From positions 99,535 through 149,945 of the forward strand of contig NZ_JASISY010000009.1 of the NCBI RefSeq assembly GCF_030063365.1: 50,411 bases of DNA, given 5' to 3'. The DNA is from Cryobacterium sp. PH29-G1 (GTDB lineage Bacteria; Actinomycetota; Actinomycetes; Actinomycetales; Microbacteriaceae). The notes under the pieces are model-generated. The model was given only the letters and a program-made list of their open reading frames with translations, made no database searches and was not told the DNA's origin. Positions 42,795 to 50,411 of this stretch are shown here, one piece after another. Made by a program: the position numbers and the translations under genes. The first letter of the stretch is position 1, and each line of letters starts with the position of its first letter.

Positions 42795-42830
42795 AACGGG
42801 CGCCATCTCCCGAAGGAGATGACGCCCGTT
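42795..42830 (-). terminator. rplL terminator
   Basis: A 16-bp stem (42795-42810 with 42815-42830, one A-C mismatch) closes on a CGAA tetraloop. On the minus strand it is followed by CGTTTGTTGTC. It lies 64 nt after the rplL stop. Confidence 0.85.
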
Positions 42831-42836
42831 CACACT

Positions 42837-42856
42837 GGCCTGTCGACAGACAGGCC
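42837..42856 (-). terminator. Second hairpin after rplL
   Basis: GGCCTGTC (42837-42844) pairs with GACAGGCC (42849-42856) around GACA. It lies between the rplL stop and the main terminator, and may be an additional 3' stabilising stem. Confidence 0.5.
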
Positions 42857-42893
42857 GTAAAGCTCAGAAGCAGAGCCCCTTGCGGGGCGCAGA

Positions 42894-43277
42894 CTACTTG
42901 AGGGTTACGGTGGCGCCAGCTTCTTCGAGGGAAGCCTTGGCCTTCTCGGCTGCGTCCTTGGCAACGCCCTCGAGGACGGCCTTCGGCGCGCCATCGACAA
43001 CGGCCTTGGCCTCGCCGAGGCCCAGGCTGGTGAGCTCGCGCACAACCTTGATGACCTGGATCTTCTTGTCGCCAACGGCGTCAAGGATGACGTCGAACGC
43101 GGTCTGCTCTTCAACCTCTTCAGCAGCGGCGGCGGGGCCAGCGGCTCCGGCAGCGGCGACGGGAGCGGCTGCGGTGACCTCGAAGGTCTCCTCGAACGCC
43201 TTGACGAACTCGGAGAGCTCGATGAGGGTCAGGCCCTTGAACTGCTCAAGCAGGTCTTCAGTGGAAAGCTTTGCCAT
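42894..43277 (-). CDS. rplL: 50S ribosomal protein L7/L12
   Basis: This 127-residue stalk protein recruits translation factors. It has the N-terminal dimerisation region ([20 protein letters not shown]), an Ala-rich hinge (about 36-58) and the C-terminal factor-binding domain with [24 protein letters not shown]. It is co-transcribed with rplJ, 54 nt upstream. The rpoB gene, often next in other bacteria, does not follow; a terminator and a MarR/MFS unit do. Confidence 0.99.
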   Translation of the reverse strand: MAKLSTEDLLEQFKGLTLIELSEFVKAFEETFEVTAAAPVAAAGAAGPAAAAEEVEEQTAFDVILDAVGDKKIQVIKVVRELTSLGLGEAKAVVDGAPKAVLEGVAKDAAEKAKASLEEAGATVTLK

Positions 43278-43331
43278 GATGTACTCCTTCTAGTTTCTTA
43301 AAAATTCAATACCGCGAGACGAGGCAGGTGC

Positions 43332-43847
43332 CTAGTTCGCGGACTCCTGCTTCTCACGCAGCGCGTCGATGGTGCGAACAGCCTTCGACAGCGGTGCCTG
43401 GAAGAGATAAGCGGCTCCGAACAGCGATGCCTTGAAGGCGCCGGCCAGCTTGGCCAACAGCACCTCGCGGGACTCGAGGTCGGCAAGCTTGCCAACCTCC
43501 GCTGCGGTGAGCGGGTTACCGTCAAAGTAACCGCCCTTTACCACCAGGAGAGGGTTTGCCTTGGTAAAGGCACGCAGGGTCTTCGCGACGGCGACGGGGT
43601 CTCCGTGCACGAAGGCGATAGCGGACGGACCGACAAGTTCCTCGTCGAACGAGGTGATGCCGGCCTTGTTGGCCGCAATCTTGGTGAGCGTGTTCTTTAC
43701 CACGGCGTACGTGGCGTCCTCACTGATGGACTTACGCAGATTCTTCATCTGCGCAACAGTGAGACCGCGGTACTCGGTGAGCAGAACGGCGGTCGAGCTC
43801 TGGAATTTCTCCGTAAGCTCGGCGACCGTTGCTTCCTTGTTCGCCAT
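43332..43847 (-). CDS. rplJ: 50S ribosomal protein L10
   Basis: This 171-residue protein anchors L7/L12 to the ribosome. The start [20 protein letters not shown], then [16 protein letters not shown] and KNTLTKIA, are typical; the C-terminal helix binding L7/L12 dimers follows. AGGAG lies before ATG 43847, which is preferred to an in-frame ATG at 43859. An attenuator-bearing leader lies upstream, where L10 or L10-L7/L12 probably regulates its own operon. Confidence 0.98.
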   Translation of the reverse strand: MANKEATVAELTEKFQSSTAVLLTEYRGLTVAQMKNLRKSISEDATYAVVKNTLTKIAANKAGITSFDEELVGPSAIAFVHGDPVAVAKTLRAFTKANPLLVVKGGYFDGNPLTAAEVGKLADLESREVLLAKLAGAFKASLFGAAYLFQAPLSKAVRTIDALREKQESAN

Positions 43848-43859
43848 GGTGCTCCTCAT

Positions 43860-44050
43860 TAATAATCATGTGCCGGGTAGCCCGGGGCGCAGACATGAAA
43901 AAAGCTCCAGCGCAGGGCGCCGGAGCTTGGGGAACAATCCAAAAGATCGTAACTAAAACTTCGAACACCTGCGCGGGCCGTTCACGTGAATGAACCTTCG
44001 TCTGCGCTTCTGTCTTTCGACATAGCGCAGCAACCGGCGGTCTGTGGCTG
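43860..44050 (-). ncRNA. L10 leader of rplJ-rplL
   Basis: About 190 nt between the promoter and rplJ have several potential stems (for example TGTCGAAAGACA near 44014-44025) and end in a terminator-like hairpin. Position, length and the closing hairpin with U-tract fit the ribosomal L10 leader, which binds L10 to control transcription or translation. The 352-bp gap upstream of rplJ holds nothing else but this leader and two divergent promoters. Confidence 0.6.
43896..43928 (-). terminator. Attenuator at the end of the L10 leader
   Basis: The minus-strand stem AAGCTCCGGCGC / GCGCTGGAGCTT (43928-43917 with 43913-43902, one mismatch) closes on a 3-nt loop and is followed directly by TTTTTTC. 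This is a classic intrinsic terminator 50 nt before rplJ, so readthrough must be regulated. Confidence 0.7.
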
Positions 44051-44056
44051 AGGTTT

Positions 44057-44085
44057 ACTGTACGGCAGGTTTCGGGTGCGTGCAA
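44057..44085 (-). promoter_or_regulatory. rplJ-rplL promoter
   Basis: On the minus strand TTGCAC (44085-44080), 17 nt, TACAGT (44062-44057). Spacing and hexamers fit a housekeeping sigma-70-type promoter, with the start near 44050. Confidence 0.7.
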
Positions 44086-44141
44086 ATCGTGGGAACGGCA
44101 TCCGCTTTCGGGTTGAACGAAGCCTGAGGCCGTCAAAGTGG

Positions 44142-44183
44142 TTGACATGCATCAACTACCCGCATATTGTTGATAGCTGTCAA
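44142..44183 (+). promoter_or_regulatory. Promoter with two inverted operators for the DHA2 efflux gene
   Basis: TTGACA (44142-44147), 17 nt, TATTGT (44165-44170) form a good promoter. TTGACATGCATCAAC (44142-44156) and GTTGATAGCTGTCAA (44169-44183) are inverted copies (13 of 15 match), centres 27 bp apart, covering the -35 and the -10/start region. The MarR protein encoded downstream is the likely ligand. Confidence 0.65.
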
Positions 44184-44199
44184 TCACTTAAGGAGTCGC

Positions 44200-45963
44200 A
44201 TGTCCCGCGCCAGCCGCACAGTTCGAGAACCGGTCGCCCAGGGTTCCATGACGCACCGTCAGGTGCTCGAAGCCCTGTCGGGACTGCTGCTGGGTATGTT
44301 CGTGTCGATCCTGGCCAACACCGTCGTGAGCACGTCGCTGCCGCTCATTCTCAGCGATCTCAAGGGCTCGCAGTCTGCCTACACCTGGGTGGTGACGGCC
44401 ACACTGCTGGCAACGACGGTGAGCACGCCGATTTGGGGCAAATTCGCCGACCTGTTCAACCGCAAGCTGCTCATTCAGCTGGCCCTGGCCGTGTTCGTGA
44501 TCGGCAGCGCTCTGGCCGGATTGTCGCAGGATGCGGGCATGCTCATCGCCTTCCGGGTGTTGCAGGGCCTCGGTGCCGGCGGTCTCGTGGCCCTGAGCCA
44601 GATCATCATGGCCGACATCATCAGCCCCCGCGAGCGCGGCCGCTACGCCGGCCTGTTCGGCGCGGTCATGGCCCTCGGCACCATCGGCGGCCCGCTGCTC
44701 GGCGGGGTTGTAACGGATGCCTTCGGCTGGCGCTGGAATTTCTTCATCGCCCTCCCCGTGGCGATTGTGGCGATCATTCTGCTGCAGCGCACCCTGCACC
44801 TGCCGCCCCGCGTCAAACGCGTCGTGCGCATCGATTACCTCGGCGCCGCGCTCATTACGAGTGGTATCTCGCTCCTACTGATCTGGGTGACGCTGGCCGG
44901 TTCGCAGTTCGAGTGGCAGTCGCTGACCTCATTCGCCATGGTGATCGGCGCCGTCGTTTTGCTCGTCGCAGCGGTCATCGTCGAGTTTCGGGCCCCGGAA
45001 CCGATCATTCCACTCGGGCTGTTCCGCAACCGCACCTTCAGCTTCGCCACCATTGCGAGCCTCGCGGTCGGGGTCTCCCTGTTCGGCACCTCGGTCTTTC
45101 TCAGCCAGTACATGCAGCTCGCCCGCGGCGCCACACCCACCCAGTCGGGCCTGCTCACCATTCCGATGATGGGCGGCCTGCTCATCTCGTCGACCCTGTT
45201 CGGTACGGTGATCAGCCGCCGCGGCACCTGGAAATCGATCATGGTCTCCGGTTCCGTGCTCATGCTCGTCGGTACCTCTCTGCTGGGCACGCTTGATGTG
45301 CACACCAGCCTCGTGTTCGTCGGCGCCTATATGTTTGTGCTCGGCGCCGGCTTGGGCATGGTCATGCAGAACCTCGTGCTGGTCGTGCAGAACACCATTG
45401 AGGTGCGGCACCTCGGCGTGGCCACGAGCTCGGTGACGTTCTTCCGCAGTCTCGGCGGCGCGGTCGGCGTCTCGGTCATGGGATCGATTCTCGGCACTGT
45501 CGTCGCCACGCAAATCACCAGCAGCGTCGGGCGCCTCAGCCCGACCCATCAAGCGGATGCCGCCCGACTCCTCGGCGACGGCGTTATCCCCCAGGTCAAC
45601 CTGCTGCCCGGAGTGATTCGAATCGTCGTGGAAACCGCCTACGGTTCTGGCGTGGGCACGATCTTCCTGATCAGCGCACCGCTCGCCCTCGTAACCCTGC
45701 TCATGGTGTCGCTCCTGCCCAATCATCCGCTGGGCACTGAGAACGGAATCGACCGGGCCCGCGAGGCGACCGTAAAATCAGAGTCAGCGCCGGAATCGGC
45801 ACAGCGACGGGAGGTCGAAGACGTGGAAGACATTCTGATCGACGTGAGCGCGGCATCCGCTGGCCTGCGACCGGTGGGGCTGGCCCACGAGACGCAATCG
45901 ATTCGCATCATCACACCATCAGGCGATGAGACATCGTCGACCCCCACGGCACGCGATGAGTGA
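44200..45963 (+). CDS. DHA2-family MFS multidrug transporter
   Basis: This 587-residue protein has about 14 transmembrane helices, the DHA2 (EmrB/QacA) layout. Hallmarks are GKFADLFNRKLLIQ after helix 2, FRVLQGLGAGGLVALSQIIMADII, and motif C-like GTIGGPLLGGVVTDAFGWRWNFFI. The last 75 residues are a hydrophilic acidic tail. TTAAGGAG lies before ATG 44200, which is preferred to the in-frame TTG at 44167 that falls within the promoter. The stop overlaps the marR start by 8 bp. Confidence 0.92.
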   Translation: MSRASRTVREPVAQGSMTHRQVLEALSGLLLGMFVSILANTVVSTSLPLILSDLKGSQSAYTWVVTATLLATTVSTPIWGKFADLFNRKLLIQLALAVFVIGSALAGLSQDAGMLIAFRVLQGLGAGGLVALSQIIMADIISPRERGRYAGLFGAVMALGTIGGPLLGGVVTDAFGWRWNFFIALPVAIVAIILLQRTLHLPPRVKRVVRIDYLGAALITSGISLLLIWVTLAGSQFEWQSLTSFAMVIGAVVLLVAAVIVEFRAPEPIIPLGLFRNRTFSFATIASLAVGVSLFGTSVFLSQYMQLARGATPTQSGLLTIPMMGGLLISSTLFGTVISRRGTWKSIMVSGSVLMLVGTSLLGTLDVHTSLVFVGAYMFVLGAGLGMVMQNLVLVVQNTIEVRHLGVATSSVTFFRSLGGAVGVSVMGSILGTVVATQITSSVGRLSPTHQADAARLLGDGVIPQVNLLPGVIRIVVETAYGSGVGTIFLISAPLALVTLLMVSLLPNHPLGTENGIDRAREATVKSESAPESAQRREVEDVEDILIDVSAASAGLRPVGLAHETQSIRIITPSGDETSSTPTARDE

Positions 45964-46417
45964 GGCAGTCGAGCTGTCCACGGTAAATGACGAGATCCCC
46001 GAGCTCGCCCGTGTTGAGACGCAGATGGCCATGCTGGCCGCGAGCATTCGCGCCAGCACACGCTCTACTGCGGCCGTGATCGACCCCGCGCTGGAACCGT
46101 TCGGGCTGGCGCTGCTGCGCGTGCTGGCGCGACAGGGGGAATCCCATGCCAGCGCTGTCGCCGATGTACTCGCGGTGGATCGGAGCATGATCAGCCGTCA
46201 GGCCAAGCTGCTCTGCTCGCTCGGACTCGTGGAAACCAGCGTCGATCCAAGCGACGGGCGCGCACGGTTTCTCGCGCTCACACCGCTCGCCGAAGAGAAA
46301 CTCGCCGAGGTGCGCCGCAACCGTACGGCCCTCGTGCACCGACGGCTCGGCCGATGGACGGCCGCCGAACTCGACCAGCTCGCGACCCTGCTGGAACGGC
46401 TGAACGAGCCCGACTAG
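45956..46417 (+). CDS. MarR-family regulator of the DHA2 transporter
   Basis: This 153-residue winged-helix protein has recognition segment ASAVADVLAVDRSMISRQAKLLCSLGLVETSVDPSDGRAR, with the wing containing DPSDGRAR as in MarR. It overlaps the transporter stop by 8 bp (ATGAGTGA), so both are made from one message, giving feedback control through the two operators upstream of 44200. It ends 4 bp before the convergent kinase gene stop. Its ligand is unknown. Confidence 0.9.
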   Translation: MSEAVELSTVNDEIPELARVETQMAMLAASIRASTRSTAAVIDPALEPFGLALLRVLARQGESHASAVADVLAVDRSMISRQAKLLCSLGLVETSVDPSDGRARFLALTPLAEEKLAEVRRNRTALVHRRLGRWTAAELDQLATLLERLNEPD

Positions 46418-46421
46418 TCGC

Positions 46422-47927
46422 CTAGCCAGCGGCGAGCGGCAGCTCCACCCGAAATTGCGTGCGCCCGGGTTCACTGTCAACGGTGACCGCGCCATGGTGC
46501 GCGGCGACGACCGCTGCCACGATCGCGAGGCCCAGTCCGGTGCTGCCGGTGCCGCGAAACCGGGAGGCGTCGCCGCGGGCGAACCGTTCGAACAGGGTAC
46601 TCATCAGGTCCGCGGGAATGCCCGGACCGTTGTCGGTGACCGTGACGACGGCCCGATCGCCAACGGCGGCGAGGGCTACGACCACGGTGGTGCCGGCATC
46701 CGTGTGCACTCGCGCATTGGCCAGCAGGTTCGTGATGACCTGCCGCAGGCGTGGTTCGTCACCGATAGCCTCAATCGGCTCGTCGGGCAACTCGAGGTCC
46801 CAGACATGATCGCGGCCGGCCGCGTGTGCATCACTCACGGCGTCGACGAGCAACATGGTGAGGTCCACCGGTCGCATTTCGAGTTCGCGACCTTCGTCGA
46901 GGCGGGCCAGGAGCAGCAGGTCTTCGACCAGGCCGGTCATGCGCACCGACTCTGATTCGATGCGGCCGAGAGCGTGCATCGCGTCGGGCGGCAGCTCCTG
47001 GCCGCTGCGCCGAGTGAGCTCGGAATAGCCGCGGATGGAGGCGAGCGGGGTGCGCAATTCGTGACTCGCGTCGGCGACGAACTGGCGCACCTTGCGCTCG
47101 CTGGCCTGCCGGGATTCCAAGGCGAGGTCAACGTGGTCGAGCATGCGGTTGAGCGCCGCGCCAACCCGGCCTACCTCGGTGCGCGGATCGGTGTCGTCGG
47201 CCGGAACCCGGTCGTTGAGCGAGACTTCGCCGCGATCCAGCGGCAGTTGCGCCACCCGGGTGGCGGTCGCGGTCACGCGTTGCAGTGGGCGCAGCGCCAG
47301 CCGAACCACCCAGGCCGCAATGATGGCGACCACCATCAGCCCGGCCAATGAAACAAACGTGATGATCAGGGCGAGCTGGGTCGCCGTGGCTGCGACGCCC
47401 GATAGCGGCAGTCCAACCAGATAGATGGTGCCGTTGCGCGAGGTTTTGGGCTGCACCCGGTAGTCGCCGAGCTCACCGCCGAGGTTCACCGTGACCGCAG
47501 CGGATTGGTTGACGTGGTTGGCGAGCTGCTGCACCTGCTCGGCCGAGAGTTCTTCGATCGCCCCACTCTGGTCGTCGGTGTAGCCGGTGGTGATGCTCAA
47601 CCCGTCATAGACGAGGGCCAGCAGCCCTGGTGGCTGGGCGGGGCCGCTGAGAATTTTGTCGGCCGTCGGAGTGCCGAAGTGGGCACCGCCGGGGCGGTCA
47701 CCATCGAGGTCGCCACCGCCCAGTACGGTCGCGGATCGGTCGGCGGCCGAGACGAGCTGCTCGTCCAGTCGATCCAGCAGCGAGGCCCTTAAAATGACCA
47801 CGCTCACCACCCCAATCGTGATGCTCACCAGGGCGAGCAGCCCGACGACGGTGAGCACGAGTCGCCGCTGCAGGGTCCAGGTCGAGCGTGGTCGACTACG
47901 GCGCGTCATCCGTTGTGGCCCTGGCAT
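46422..47927 (-). CDS. Sensor histidine kinase
   Basis: This 501-residue membrane kinase has two transmembrane helices (about 23-46 and 185-210) flanking an extracytoplasmic sensor domain of about 140 residues, then HAMP, then the kinase: H-box SHELRTPLASIRGYSE, N-box NLLANARVHT, G1 DNGPGIP and G2 GSTGLGLAIV. ATG 47927 overlaps the response-regulator stop by one base (TGATG); ATG 47909 is an alternative. It resembles actinobacterial TrcS/TcrY-type kinases; the signal is unknown. Confidence 0.93.
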   Translation of the reverse strand: MPGPQRMTRRSRPRSTWTLQRRLVLTVVGLLALVSITIGVVSVVILRASLLDRLDEQLVSAADRSATVLGGGDLDGDRPGGAHFGTPTADKILSGPAQPPGLLALVYDGLSITTGYTDDQSGAIEELSAEQVQQLANHVNQSAAVTVNLGGELGDYRVQPKTSRNGTIYLVGLPLSGVAATATQLALIITFVSLAGLMVVAIIAAWVVRLALRPLQRVTATATRVAQLPLDRGEVSLNDRVPADDTDPRTEVGRVGAALNRMLDHVDLALESRQASERKVRQFVADASHELRTPLASIRGYSELTRRSGQELPPDAMHALGRIESESVRMTGLVEDLLLLARLDEGRELEMRPVDLTMLLVDAVSDAHAAGRDHVWDLELPDEPIEAIGDEPRLRQVITNLLANARVHTDAGTTVVVALAAVGDRAVVTVTDNGPGIPADLMSTLFERFARGDASRFRGTGSTGLGLAIVAAVVAAHHGAVTVDSEPGRTQFRVELPLAAG

Positions 47928-48673
47928 CAGGTGGTTTTCAGCATGTACCCGGCGCCGCGCACCGTGTGAATCATCGGCTCTCGGCCGGCATCGATCTTCT
48001 TGCGCAGGTACGAAATGAAGATCTCCACGACGCTCGATTTGCCGCCGAAGTCGTAGCTCCATACGCGGTCGAGAATCTGCGCTTTGCTGAGCACCCGGCG
48101 CGGATTGCGCATGAGAAAGCGGAGGAGCTCGAACTCGGTCGCGGTCAGCTCGATGGCGGTACCGTCACGAAAGACCTCGTGACTGTCTTCATCGAGGGTG
48201 AGGTCGCCGACGGTAATGCGCGGGTCGGTGGAGTCGGCCACGGCGAGGGTGGACCGGCGGATGAGTCCCCGCAACCGGGCGACGACCTCTTCAAGGCTGA
48301 ACGGCTTGGTGACATAGTCGTCGCCGCCGGCGGTGAGCCCCGCGATGCGATCGTCGAGCGAATCCTTGGCGGTGAGAAAGAGCACGGGAGTTTCGTAGCC
48401 GTCGGCGCGCACCCGCTGCAACACCTGGAGGCCGTCAATGTCGGGCAACATAATGTCGAGCACGATGGCATCAGGCCGAAATTCGCGGGCGATGGTGAGC
48501 GCCTGGCGGCCCTCGCCGGCGGTGCGCACATCCCAGCCTTCGTATCGCAGGGCCATCGAGAGCAGATCGGTGAGGGCAGGTTCGTCATCCACGACCAATA
48601 CCCGAATGGCGCTGCCGTCGACCTTGGTCAGGCGCGGGCCGTGGCCGGTGTGGGTGCTCTCGCGTGTGCTCAT
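47927..48673 (-). CDS. OmpR-family response regulator
   Basis: This 248-residue regulator partners the kinase. The receiver domain (about 23-135) has acidic pocket VVDDE, phosphoacceptor Asp in VLDIMLPDIDG, and TKPFS. The C-terminal winged helix ends in VVEIFISYLRKKIDAG and VRGAGYMLK, typical of OmpR/PhoB. GATACT (48686-48681) lies 7 nt before the ATG, suggesting a leaderless message. It resembles TrcR/TcrX-like regulators; targets unknown. Confidence 0.94.
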   Translation of the reverse strand: MSTRESTHTGHGPRLTKVDGSAIRVLVVDDEPALTDLLSMALRYEGWDVRTAGEGRQALTIAREFRPDAIVLDIMLPDIDGLQVLQRVRADGYETPVLFLTAKDSLDDRIAGLTAGGDDYVTKPFSLEEVVARLRGLIRRSTLAVADSTDPRITVGDLTLDEDSHEVFRDGTAIELTATEFELLRFLMRNPRRVLSKAQILDRVWSYDFGGKSSVVEIFISYLRKKIDAGREPMIHTVRGAGYMLKTT

Positions 48674-48716
48674 TCTTCAGAGTATCGGGCAGTTGTCTAT
48701 GAACAGGCTATGAGTG

Positions 48717-48757
48717 CACCCTCGGTGGCCTGTGGTTTGCCCTAGCTGCCGAGGGTG
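48717..48757. repeat. Inverted repeat between divergent genes
   Basis: CACCCTCGG (48717-48725) and CCGAGGGTG (48749-48757) are perfect 9-bp arms 23 nt apart, between the response-regulator and nuclease genes. It may be an operator for the response regulator or a structural stem. Confidence 0.4.
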
Positions 48758-48845
48758 GTTTGCGCGGGCGGGTCTACGGCCAGCAATCCCGCGGCTCTCC
48801 GTGGCGGTGGCGCGCGGGCACCGCGCGCGGGCACACAATAGAGGA

Positions 48846-49502
48846 GTGCCGTATTCCACGCTGTCCCTCTTCGACCTGGACCAGCCCTCCGCGCACCCCG
48901 AAGAATGCGTGGTGCCGGCACCGGCGCCGCACACGCTGCGCATCGTCGCCGATTCCACCGATCGGGTGGCTTGGCTGCGCGCACGCAATCAGGGCATTAC
49001 CGCAACGGATGTCGCGAAACTGTCGACCCCAAAATCCATACTGAACGCCGCGCACGACAAAATGCACGGCACGAGCTTCACCGGCAACAGCTACACCGAC
49101 CACGGGCGGGCCCGGGAACCGGTTATCGCCGCCTGGGTTCTGGAAAACTACGGTATCGAGCCGAGCACGAATCTATTTCGCTCGCCGTCGCATCCGCGGC
49201 ATCTGGCCACCCCCGACGGCGTTGGCGTTGCGGCGAACGGCGACCTACACCTGGCCGAGATCAAGACCACGAGTAAACCGTGGCGCAGCATTCCGCGCAG
49301 TTACCTGCGACAGGTGTGGTGGCAGCAGTACGTGCTCGGGGCCGACCGCACCCTGCTGGTCTGGGAACAGCACCTCGACTTCGTGCCCGTGGCGGAAGTG
49401 CCCGAATTTCGGTGGATTGAACGCGACGAAGACCAGATTGCCATTCTGGTCGGGCTTGCCAATGCACTGATCGACAACCTGGACCAGCAGGCCCGCCGCT
49501 AG
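48846..49502 (+). CDS. YqaJ-type exonuclease-like protein
   Basis: This 218-residue protein has a lambda-exonuclease/YqaJ-like PD-(D/E)xK nuclease fold. It shows ITATDVAKL, the active-site-like HGRAREPVIAAWV, the Asp of ATPDGVG, E-x-K in LAEIKTTSK, and the Gln-rich helix QVWWQQYVLGADR. Such enzymes degrade one strand of double-stranded DNA; phage members work with single-strand annealing proteins, but none is nearby, so this is probably a chromosomal, stand-alone version. GTG 48846 is preceded by CACAAT (48834-48839) at exactly 6 nt, so a leaderless start is likely. The ORF is open upstream to 48714 without support. Confidence 0.82.
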   Translation: MPYSTLSLFDLDQPSAHPEECVVPAPAPHTLRIVADSTDRVAWLRARNQGITATDVAKLSTPKSILNAAHDKMHGTSFTGNSYTDHGRAREPVIAAWVLENYGIEPSTNLFRSPSHPRHLATPDGVGVAANGDLHLAEIKTTSKPWRSIPRSYLRQVWWQQYVLGADRTLLVWEQHLDFVPVAEVPEFRWIERDEDQIAILVGLANALIDNLDQQARR

Positions 49503-49544
49503 CGGTCCGTTCCCTGTACTGCGCTGGATTTCACACTGCCGCGC

Positions 49545-49578
49545 GGGAGTTGCGCCGCTACGCGGGAGGCGCAACCCC
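49545..49578. repeat. GC-rich inverted repeat downstream of the YqaJ gene
   Basis: GGAGTTGCGCC (49546-49556) pairs with GGCGCAACCCC (49568-49578) with one mismatch. The segment 49562-49578 is, reversed, nearly identical to bases 1-17 of the window. It could terminate the YqaJ transcript (43 nt after its stop) and may also be a dispersed repeat. Confidence 0.45.
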
Positions 49579-49645
49579 CGCGCACTGGCGCAGCACCCGC
49601 GCGACGCGTAACCGCGCGATGTCAAGCTGTGTGGAGTCACCGGAG

Positions 49646-50411
49646 TTAGTTTTTGACGCTTCTGTCGGGAAGATGATTGATTCCGACGACGCCGGCGGGT
49701 GCCGGTGTGGTGGGTCGTGCACAGAATCGTTCCGGATGCTTGCGGTGATATTTCTGCAGAGCGAGGTCGCGCTTGAAGTGCGCCCGTCGCCACGAGCCGT
49801 CGTGGACTTCCTGCGGCGAGAACAACGCGATGCCGGAGTGTTTATGGCTCGTGTTATACCAAGGAACGTAGCCGTTGAGGTGGTCGCGGGCGGACTCGAG
49901 ACTGTCAAATGTTCCGGGGTAGTTGGGGCGGTATTTCATCGTTCGGAACTCCGATTCGGAGTACGGATTGTCGTTGGACACGTAGGGCCGGTTGTGGGTC
50001 TTGGTGATGTTAAGCCCGCTGAGCAGAACGGCCAGCGCATCCGAACGCATCGACGGGCCGGAGTCGGCGTGGACGAATTTCGGGGTGCCGTGCTCACTGA
50101 ACGCGGTCTCGAACATGTTCACCGCGAGGTCGTCACTCTCGCGCTCTTCAACCCGAAAGCCGACGATCTTGCGCGACCAAATGTCAATGATTGAGTAGGC
50201 CTTGAACGCCTTCCCCCGCCACTGCGTTCGCAGATCAGTAATATCCCACGACCACACGTGCATGGGCCCCGTTGCGATCAGCATTGGCTTTGCGCGGGGT
50301 GTTTTGGATCCCCGACGGGTGGGCACGAGGGGGCGGGCGCTTTGGTCCTCGATATCGGCCGCGATCCGCCACCACGACCGCCGTCCGGCGAGCATGACCC
50401 CCGCGTCCCAG
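49646..50411 (-). mobile_element. IS3-like DDE transposase, 5' end outside the window
   Basis: The frame is open to the right edge, so this is the C-terminal part (at least 249 residues) of an orfB-type transposase with an rve integrase core. The catalytic residues are visible: D in WSWDITDL, D in FVHADSGPSM, and E in YSESEFRTMKYRP. The region after it (WYNTSHKHSGIALFSPQEVH) is typical of IS3-group proteins. The N-terminal helix-turn-helix part is missing because of the window edge. A terminal repeat may begin near 49619-49621 (TGTCAAGCTGTGTGGAG), but the other end is not visible to confirm it. Confidence 0.8.

Noticed and set aside
49619..49640. Definite IS terminal inverted repeat
   Set aside because: Only one end is in the window, so no pair can be compared; noted as possible in the transposase entry only.

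Overview
The window is high-GC, gene-dense DNA from an actinobacterium, most likely a member of the Microbacteriaceae. The evidence is the class Ib ribonucleotide reductase set nrdHIEF with NrdR boxes, actinobacterial secreted and lipoprotein families, many GTG/TTG starts, many start codons placed 6-7 nt after a -10 hexamer (leaderless transcripts), and frequent GCATCCG/CGGATGC words. The genus assignment is an inference. No rRNA, tRNA or CRISPR array was seen. The only mobile DNA recognised is a DDE transposase fragment cut by the right edge.

Layout, left to right. 81-3939: a secreted cysteine-rich protein, a Nudix hydrolase, a butanediol-type dehydrogenase and an MBL-fold hydrolase. 4129-8626: a tight four-gene exporter cluster (lipoprotein, membrane-fusion adaptor, ABC ATPase, MacB-like permease), closed by a perfect 16-bp hairpin. 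8675-13842 (minus): betT-betB-betA, for choline uptake and oxidation to glycine betaine. 14035-15747: a tandem universal stress protein, a DUF1801 protein and a 45-residue basic protein. 15830-19696 (minus): nrdH-nrdI-nrdE-nrdF with a control region at 19858-20004. 20233-29497 (minus): a complete L-arabinose unit, with a LacI-type regulator, araB-araD-araA, and a ChvE/MmsA/MmsB sugar importer. 29608-32312 (minus): cbs and metB (transsulfuration) behind a leaderless 11-codon ORF with five consecutive Cys codons. 32440-35932: a DUF3105/DUF305 pair and an ABC exporter. 36022-40953: an alpha-glucoside-type ABC importer with a divergent LacI regulator. 41013-42739 and 44200-46417: two MarR/MFS efflux units on either side of rplJ-rplL with its L10 leader. 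46422-48673: a two-component system. 48846-50411: a YqaJ-type nuclease, then the transposase fragment.

How the genes work together. Each catabolic or efflux unit carries its own local regulator and recognisable operators: TGTGA-N4-TCACA for arabinose, GGAACCGGTTCC for the glucoside importer, and a 10-bp-arm palindrome over the -10 of the first marR. Both sugar importers have a stable hairpin directly after the binding-protein gene, which would favour excess binding protein over membrane subunits. The most striking regulatory element is the polycysteine leaderless ORF upstream of cbs, which looks like a cysteine-responsive attenuator. The best candidate for a poorly described protein system is the lipoprotein-adaptor-ABC cluster at 4129-8626.
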